Source: Paenibacillus sp.
GTDB taxonomy: Bacteria; Bacillota; Bacilli; Paenibacillales; Paenibacillaceae
Assembly: GCA_029256665.1 (NCBI GenBank)
Contig: JAQSXN010000085.1
Location: forward strand, 1 to 18,204
Direction of reading: 5' to 3'
Length of the DNA: 18,204 nt
Both the position numbers and the translations under genes were made by a program. The notes under the pieces are model-generated. The model was not told where the DNA came from, did not search any database, and was given only the letters and a program-made list of their open reading frames with translations. Below, in pieces: positions 13,885-18,204 of this stretch (the stretch's first letter is position 1; every line of letters starts with the position of its first letter).

Positions 13885-14702
13885 CCATCACGGACTTCAC
13901 GGAAGGCGTATTATGCTCCCTGACCAAGCGGGTCATGCTGATCAGCCCGTTGCCGGATCGGGTTAGAAGCTTGCTCGTAAAACTGTCGGGCGAGTGCTTC
14001 GACGTATTCTCGCTGCACGAATTTACGGTTGGTTTGCTGCCCGCTCTGCAGCCGGAGCTGCTTGTCTACGACGCGTTGCCGGTCGAGCAACTGGGCCAGG
14101 GCGCCTCCCACACGCTGCAAGGCGGAGCGGAGCTGCTTCAAGCTGCGCAGGCGCACGGCATCCCCGTACTGGTATTGCTGAACGGCGAGACCTATGCCGC
14201 AAGCGGAGACGAGGAGTTAGCCGGAGCAGAGCTGCTATTGTGGCCGTCCGATCCCGCAGAAGCGCTTGCGCGCATTAACCGAATACTGGAACACAGGCAG
14301 ACGACTGCATCCGCCGCGTTTGGACAGGCGAGCGCCTCGGCGGGAGCCGGGTTGCCCGGTTCGGCGGCCGTTGCCGCGTCGGACGAGGATATCCGCTTCT
14401 TTAAGGATATTCGCATCGACCTTCGCCGGATGAGCGTGATCCGCGGCGGGAAGCGGATCGAGCTGACGAAGACGGAATACGATCTGCTCCTTCATTTCGT
14501 ATCGTCGGACGGCTCCGTGCTGACCCGCGAGAATTTGCTGGATACCGTCTGGGGCTTGCAATTCTATGGCGGCAGCAACGTCGTGGACGTGCATATCAAG
14601 AGTCTGCGCAAGAAGCTGGGGGACAGCGCGGTAGCGCCGAGATATATCGTGACCGTTCGCGGGGCGGGATACCGGCTGGCGGACGACTTGCCGCATCAAT
14701 AG
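13869..14702 (+). CDS. OmpR/PhoB-type winged-helix regulator with degenerate receiver domain
   Basis: ATG 13869 is chosen because AAGGAG lies 10 nt upstream. The frame is open further upstream only by running inside the Fur-like gene. The 277-residue protein has a C-terminal Trans_reg_C DNA-binding domain (about 178-272): KRIELTKTEYDLLLHF, then TRENLLDTVWG, then VDVHIKSLRKKLG and YIVTVRGAGYRL. The N-terminal ~140 residues follow the receiver fold but lack most of its chemistry. The acidic pair after strand 1 is replaced (VMLISPLPD), the switch Thr region reads VLVLLNG, and the conserved Lys-Pro is WP (W125). An Asp at the phosphorylation position remains (D68, LLVYDALP). An Ala/Gly/Ser-rich linker (145-170) joins the domains. 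It is probably phosphorylation-independent. No histidine kinase gene is next to it. It is translationally linked to the Fur-like gene and sits before catalase. Confidence 0.85.
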   Translation: MREELTITDFTEGVLCSLTKRVMLISPLPDRVRSLLVKLSGECFDVFSLHEFTVGLLPALQPELLVYDALPVEQLGQGASHTLQGGAELLQAAQAHGIPVLVLLNGETYAASGDEELAGAELLLWPSDPAEALARINRILEHRQTTASAAFGQASASAGAGLPGSAAVAASDEDIRFFKDIRIDLRRMSVIRGGKRIELTKTEYDLLLHFVSSDGSVLTRENLLDTVWGLQFYGGSNVVDVHIKSLRKKLGDSAVAPRYIVTVRGAGYRLADDLPHQ

Positions 14703-14780
14703 CGCATATTGCGCGGGGAGGGCGAAGTGGGCGCGTTAAGGCGCGGCGACAGCATGGCGGATAGCAGCTGCGGCACGGGT

Positions 14781-14805
14781 CTGCCTCCTCAAGGGAGGAA
14801 GGCAG
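14781..14805 (+). other. Hairpin between the winged-helix gene and catalase
   Basis: CTGCCT plus CCTC (14781-14790) pairs with GAGG and AGGCAG (14795-14798, 14800-14805) around loop AAGG with one bulged A. It is 80 bp after the regulator stop and lacks a T-run, so it may attenuate rather than fully end transcription. The catalase gene has its own promoter downstream. Confidence 0.4.
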
Positions 14806-14849
14806 GACACCGCTTCATTAGTAATTCATGTTTTGTTCATCGTTCGTTC

Positions 14850-14905
14850 ATGACAGGAAGACACCTGGAAGTTACAATTAGTTTAAAGATTTAGATCAAG
14901 TCTAA
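14850..14905 (+). promoter_or_regulatory. Catalase promoter with operator-like palindrome
   Basis: ATGACA (14850-14855) and TACAAT (14873-14878) are 17 bp apart, each one base from consensus. Just downstream of the expected start (~14885) lies TTAGATCAAGTCTAA (14891-14905), a 15-bp palindrome of 7-1-7 form. Its right half, AGTCTAAA, is identical to the element over the start point of the Fur-like gene (13461-13468), suggesting a common repressor. Confidence 0.55.
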
Positions 14906-14930
14906 ATATATACTAATGAGGTGTTTAATA

Positions 14931-16385
14931 ATGGACAATCGGCTTACGACGAATCAAGGCGCACCTGTAGGCAATAATCAAAGCTCCCGCACGGCGGGAC
15001 AGCGCGGACCTACGCTGCTGGAAGATTACCATCTGCTGGAGAAGCTTGGCCACTTCGACCGCGAACGGATTCCGGAGCGCGTCGTTCACGCTCGCGGAGC
15101 GGGAGCGCATGGCGTGTTTGTGACGGAGAGCAGCATGTCCGAGCATACGAAAGCGCAATTCCTGCAAGCAGAAGGGACCGAGACGCCTGTGTTCGTGCGG
15201 TTCTCGACCGTTATTCACGGTACGGGCTCGCCGGAGACGTCGCGCGATCCGCGCGGTTTCGCGGTTAAATTTTATACGCAGGAAGGCAATTACGACTTGG
15301 TGGGCAACCACTTGCCCGTATTCTTTATTCGCGACGCGATGAAATTCCCGGATATGGTTCACTCGCTGAAGCCGGCTCCGGATACGAATATTCAAGAACC
15401 GAAGCGGTATTGGGACTTTATGACGCTTACCCCGGAATCGACGCATATGCTGACCTGGCTGTTCTCCGACGACGGAACTCCCGCGAATTACAGGGAGATG
15501 GACGGATTCGGCGTCCATGCGTTCAAGTGGATCAACGACGCCGGCAAGCAAACGTATGTCAAATACACATGGAAGTCGAAGCAAGGCGTCCGCAACTTCA
15601 CGGCCAAGGAAGCGTCGGAGATGCAGGCGAAGGACTTCAACCATGCGACGCGCGATCTGTACGAGGCCATTCAGCTCGGCAACTTCCCGCAGTGGGAGCT
15701 CTACGTGCAGCTGATGCCGCCGGAGCATGTGGACCGGTACGCGTTCGATCCGCTGGATCCAACCAAAGTATGGCCGGAGGATATGTACCCGTTGCAAAAG
15801 GTCGGGACGATGACGCTGAACCGCAATCCGATCAACTATTTTGCCGAAGTGGAGCAGTCCGCGTTCTCGCCGAGCGTGCTCGTGCCGGGCATCGAGCCGT
15901 CGGAGGATAAGCTGCTGCAGGGCCGCCTGTTCTCGTATCCGGATACGCAGCGTTACCGGCTGGGCGCCAACTACCTGAATATTCCGATCAACTGCCCGTA
16001 CGCTCCGGTCCGCAATCATCAGCGCGACGGCGCGATGACGATGAAGGCCGATCCGTCGCCGGTAAATTACGAGCCGAACAGCTTCTCGGACAGTCCGAAG
16101 GAAGATCCGGACTACGGAGATTCCATCGCGCCGATCCAAGGACCGGCCGGACGCCGGAAGATCGATCGGACGGACGACTTCACGCAGGCGGGCGAGCGGT
16201 TCCGATCGCTCCCGGAGGAGGCGCGGGCTAATCTGATCGCCAACCTGACGGGCGAGCTGGAAGCGACGAACGACGATATCCGACTCCGCGCCATCTGCAA
16301 CTTCTTCCGCGCCGATCGCACGCTAGGCATGAAGCTGTCGGAGAATCTCGGCGTCGATATTCGGCAGTACATGCCTCAGGGGTAA
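14931..16385 (+). CDS. katA: Catalase (monofunctional haem type, small subunit)
   Basis: A 484-residue haem catalase that converts hydrogen peroxide to water and oxygen in the cytoplasm. ATG 14931 has GAGGTG 8 nt upstream. An in-frame ATG at 14916 lacks any ribosome site and is rejected. Distal haem residues are H53 (RVVHARGAGAHGVF) and N126 (LVGNHLPVFFIRD); the proximal haem ligand is Y336 (RLFSYPDTQRYRLGANY). The length and NRNPINYFAEVEQ segment fit the small-subunit bacterial catalases such as B. subtilis KatA. It has its own promoter and terminator, and follows two regulator genes that probably control it. The peroxiredoxin at 7096 is a second peroxide-removing enzyme in the window. Confidence 0.97.
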   Translation: MDNRLTTNQGAPVGNNQSSRTAGQRGPTLLEDYHLLEKLGHFDRERIPERVVHARGAGAHGVFVTESSMSEHTKAQFLQAEGTETPVFVRFSTVIHGTGSPETSRDPRGFAVKFYTQEGNYDLVGNHLPVFFIRDAMKFPDMVHSLKPAPDTNIQEPKRYWDFMTLTPESTHMLTWLFSDDGTPANYREMDGFGVHAFKWINDAGKQTYVKYTWKSKQGVRNFTAKEASEMQAKDFNHATRDLYEAIQLGNFPQWELYVQLMPPEHVDRYAFDPLDPTKVWPEDMYPLQKVGTMTLNRNPINYFAEVEQSAFSPSVLVPGIEPSEDKLLQGRLFSYPDTQRYRLGANYLNIPINCPYAPVRNHQRDGAMTMKADPSPVNYEPNSFSDSPKEDPDYGDSIAPIQGPAGRRKIDRTDDFTQAGERFRSLPEEARANLIANLTGELEATNDDIRLRAICNFFRADRTLGMKLSENLGVDIRQYMPQG

Positions 16386-16411
16386 CCTGTTCTCATAGAT
16401 CCTTTGTAAAG

Positions 16412-16452
16412 CAAGCCGCTCCGATGGCGATTAAAGCCGTCGGGGCGGCTTG
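16412..16452 (+). terminator. Catalase terminator
   Basis: A 17-bp stem with two G-T pairs joins CAAGCCGCTCCGATGGC (16412-16428) and GCCGTCGGGGCGGCTTG (16436-16452) across loop GATTAAA, followed by TTGTTTG, 26 bp after the catalase stop. Confidence 0.9.
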
Positions 16453-16503
16453 TTGTTTGCGGCTGGCCGCGGACTAGCTGGATTCGATAAGGCGTGGTCA
16501 TGA

Positions 16504-16578
16504 GGAAATGAGCTTCGTCGCAACCGCTAGATAAAAGTCAGAGGGATAAATGGGGAGATAAGCTCATTGGCAACCGTT
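16504..16578 (-). repeat. Two more copies of the AACGGTTGC intergenic repeat
   Basis: Copies D (16504-16528) and E (16554-16578) are direct repeats of about 25 bp matching at 18 of 25 positions. On the minus strand E starts AACGGTTGCCAATGAGCT and continues TATCTCCCC, matching copy A near 4883 at 21 of 27 positions. They fill the gap between the catalase terminator and the serine hydrolase gene. Confidence 0.6.
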
Positions 16579-16644
16579 GTGGGCCGCGGTGCCGATAAGG
16601 AGCGCACGGACGAGCACGGCGCCGACTTCGTTTGGACAAAAGCG

Positions 16645-17733
16645 TTATAAATCGCGTTGCTTCTCCGTTGCCGTCGAAACGGCGCGCAGCGCTTGCACGA
16701 TCTGGATAATGGCTTTGAAGCCCCTCGGCATGTTGCGGGTGGAGGCCATGTTCATCGCGATGTAGGCGTCGTGGACGGGATCGTGGAACATGAAGGTGGA
16801 CAACACGCCGATATGTCCGGTCGGCCTAGGCAGCCCGCGCAGAAGGAAAAAGAACCCTTCGAAGCGGATTTCCATCATGCCGAGTCCGTAATGGATGCCC
16901 GGACGGAACTTGTGGCGCGGAGTTTCCAGCTCCCGAAGCCGCTGAGCGCTAATTAGCCGTCCCTCCCGCAAGGAGCGGTGGAACGTGATCAGATCGGAGG
17001 TTGTCGAGACGATGCCGCCGCCGGCCCAATCGCAGCTTAAGCTGGTGAATGCGCTAATCTCCTTGCCGTTCACCCATACTTCCTCGATAGCGGAAACTTC
17101 GGCGTTATCCGGCTTGGAATAAAACATCAGGTAGCTGTCCGCCATGCCTAGCGGCCTGAAGATCAAGTCATGCAGATTGTCGTGGAACGGCTTCCCGGTC
17201 ACGGCCTCGATCAGAAGGCCAAGCAGGATATAACCGGTGTCTGAATAGTAGAAACGTTGGCCTGGCGAGCCGACGGCGGTTTGTCTGTCGCGCGTGAAAG
17301 CGAGCAGCGCGGTCGGCGTCCAGATAGTGTCCGGCTGGTCCAGCAGCATCTTCATGAATGGTTTCCCTTGGCGGACTTTGCCTCCGAAATAATCGCCTAC
17401 CCCCGACGTATGGCCAACCAAATGCTCGATCGTGACTTCTGATTGGAAGTCGCGGCCCCCGAATTCGAATAAGCCAGACAAGATGGAAGTAGGAAGATGC
17501 CGGCTGATGGGATCGTCAAAAGATAGCAGGCCCCGTTCTTCGAGCATGGCCAGCAGCACGGTGGTAAATACTTTGCCTACGCTGGCGATATGAAACGGCT
17601 GATGAACGGAATTGGTGGCGAAAGCGTAATCGACGTTCAGCTTATCTGACCGAACGAGAACTTGAAAGTTGGCGGGGCGGGAGCTGCTCTTGGCCAATCG
17701 CCAGAAATAACGGTCCAACTTGTCGTGAAGCAT
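16645..17733 (-). CDS. Serine hydrolase, beta-lactamase (class C / AmpC-like) fold
   Basis: A 362-residue protein starting at ATG 17733 with AGGAGG 7 nt upstream. Motifs of the penicillin-binding/beta-lactamase class C fold are in order: HIASVGKVFTTV (SxxK, S51 and K54), FYYSDTGYILLG (YxD in place of YxN, Y163 and D165) and TGHIGVLSTF (HxG, H307). There is no signal peptide, so it is probably cytoplasmic and more likely an esterase or peptidase than a drug-resistance lactamase. It is divergent from a PadR-type gene with a palindrome between them, which suggests shared control. Confidence 0.88.
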   Translation of the reverse strand: MLHDKLDRYFWRLAKSSSRPANFQVLVRSDKLNVDYAFATNSVHQPFHIASVGKVFTTVLLAMLEERGLLSFDDPISRHLPTSILSGLFEFGGRDFQSEVTIEHLVGHTSGVGDYFGGKVRQGKPFMKMLLDQPDTIWTPTALLAFTRDRQTAVGSPGQRFYYSDTGYILLGLLIEAVTGKPFHDNLHDLIFRPLGMADSYLMFYSKPDNAEVSAIEEVWVNGKEISAFTSLSCDWAGGGIVSTTSDLITFHRSLREGRLISAQRLRELETPRHKFRPGIHYGLGMMEIRFEGFFFLLRGLPRPTGHIGVLSTFMFHDPVHDAYIAMNMASTRNMPRGFKAIIQIVQALRAVSTATEKQRDL

Positions 17734-17774
17734 GAAGCTTCCTCCTGTCGCGAGCTTGACTTTACAAGATAATA

Positions 17775-17793
17775 ATATTACCTTTAGTAATAT
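17775..17793. promoter_or_regulatory. Palindrome in the divergent hydrolase/PadR promoter region
   Basis: Perfect 7-bp arms ATATTAC (17775-17781) and GTAATAT (17787-17793) with spacer CTTTA sit in a very AT-rich 130-bp gap. It is a likely operator for the adjacent PadR-type protein controlling both directions. I could not fix promoter hexamers with good spacing on either strand. Confidence 0.5.
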
Positions 17794-17863
17794 AACTAAT
17801 CGTAATGTAATTGCTTATTGTTGTCAATCGTGCGAAAAAAGATAAAAGGAGATGAAGCTTCTT

Positions 17864-18204
17864 ATGGAATATGTAGTGCTAGGTCTGCTTACGATGCGCA
17901 GCCAGACGATATACGAATTGAATCAGGCGTTTAAACAGGGGATCTCCTTGTTCTACAGCGCCAGTTACGGAAGTTTGCAGAGCACGCTGAAGAAGCTCCT
18001 GGAGAAGGATTGGGTCACGGTGCATCAAGAGCAGTCGCAAGGTCGGCTCAAGAAAGTGTACACCATCCATGCCGATGGTCAGGCCGCCTTCCTGAAGTGG
18101 ATGGGGGACGAAGCGGAAGAGGGGAACAAGCTGGAGGTGACCGCTTTATCGAAGCTGTTTTTTCTCGGCCTGATCGAGGATAAGGAGCTTAGAGTGACGA
18201 TTGT
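17864..18204 (+). CDS. PadR-family transcriptional regulator, partial (3' end outside window)
   Basis: An open frame of 113 codons runs from ATG 17864 to the window end without a stop. AAGGAGATGA (17846-17855) is an extended match to the anti-SD, ending 8 nt before this ATG. The in-frame ATG at 17852 lies inside that site and is not preferred. The sequence follows the PadR N-terminal winged helix: EYVVLGLLTMRSQTIYELN, FYSASYGSLQSTLKKLLEKDWV, then the wing KKVYTIHADGQAAFLKWM. C-terminal helices begin near residue 85 (EEGNKLEVTALSKLFFLGL). PadR proteins often repress a neighbouring gene, and the divergent hydrolase is the obvious candidate. Confidence 0.85.
   Translation, partial: MEYVVLGLLTMRSQTIYELNQAFKQGISLFYSASYGSLQSTLKKLLEKDWVTVHQEQSQGRLKKVYTIHADGQAAFLKWMGDEAEEGNKLEVTALSKLFFLGLIEDKELRVTI

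Noticed and set aside
14925..16139. 404-codon minus-strand frame inside catalase
   Set aside because: It is antisense to an unmistakable catalase and Arg-rich, a typical high-GC shadow frame with no family motif.

Overview
The window looks like chromosomal DNA from a Paenibacillaceae bacterium (Paenibacillus or Cohnella type). This is an inference from moderately high G+C with AT-rich promoters, strong GGAGG ribosome binding sites, low-GC-Firmicute protein families (LtaS-type sulfatase, Fur/PerR-type regulator, DUF1540, MMPL pump with a MarR partner) and short intergenic repeats. I see no phage, transposase, CRISPR array, rRNA or tRNA.

Layout. 1-819 (minus): N-terminal part of a seven-helix membrane sensor that runs off the window. 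1002-4707: MarR regulator and MMPL/RND-type exporter, an operon closed by a strong terminator. 4753-5237: gene-free stretch with inverted copies of a short repeat. 5238-7572: asparaginase-family enzyme, overlapping VOC protein, then a PrxQ/Bcp peroxiredoxin. 7657-9519 (minus): LtaS-type lipoteichoic acid synthase. 9709-10624: VanY-type D,D-carboxypeptidase broken by a small frame-disrupting deletion. 10745-10900 (minus): small four-cysteine DUF1540 protein. 11074-12522: cardiolipin synthase. 12523-13497: nearly 1 kb without an obvious protein gene but rich in structure: a 13-bp tandem repeat, a bidirectional terminator, a likely minus-strand structured RNA with its own near-consensus promoter, and six 52-bp tandem repeats. 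13498-16385: Fur/PerR-like regulator, an overlapping winged-helix protein with a degenerate receiver domain, and a catalase. 16645-17733 (minus) and 17864-end: serine hydrolase of beta-lactamase fold divergent from a PadR-type regulator.

How it works together. Several blocks are regulator-plus-target pairs: MarR/MMPL efflux, Fur-like/pseudo-receiver/catalase for peroxide stress, and PadR/serine hydrolase. Palindromes lie at or near the predicted starts of the regulator genes or in the divergent gap. A cell-envelope theme also recurs: LtaS, VanY, cardiolipin synthase, the MMPL exporter and the serine hydrolase.

Most worth following up: the candidate structured RNA at 12649-12943 with a long palindrome over its promoter; the Fur-like/pseudo-receiver/catalase cassette with a shared AGTCTAAA operator-like element; and the 52-bp repeat array just upstream of that cassette.
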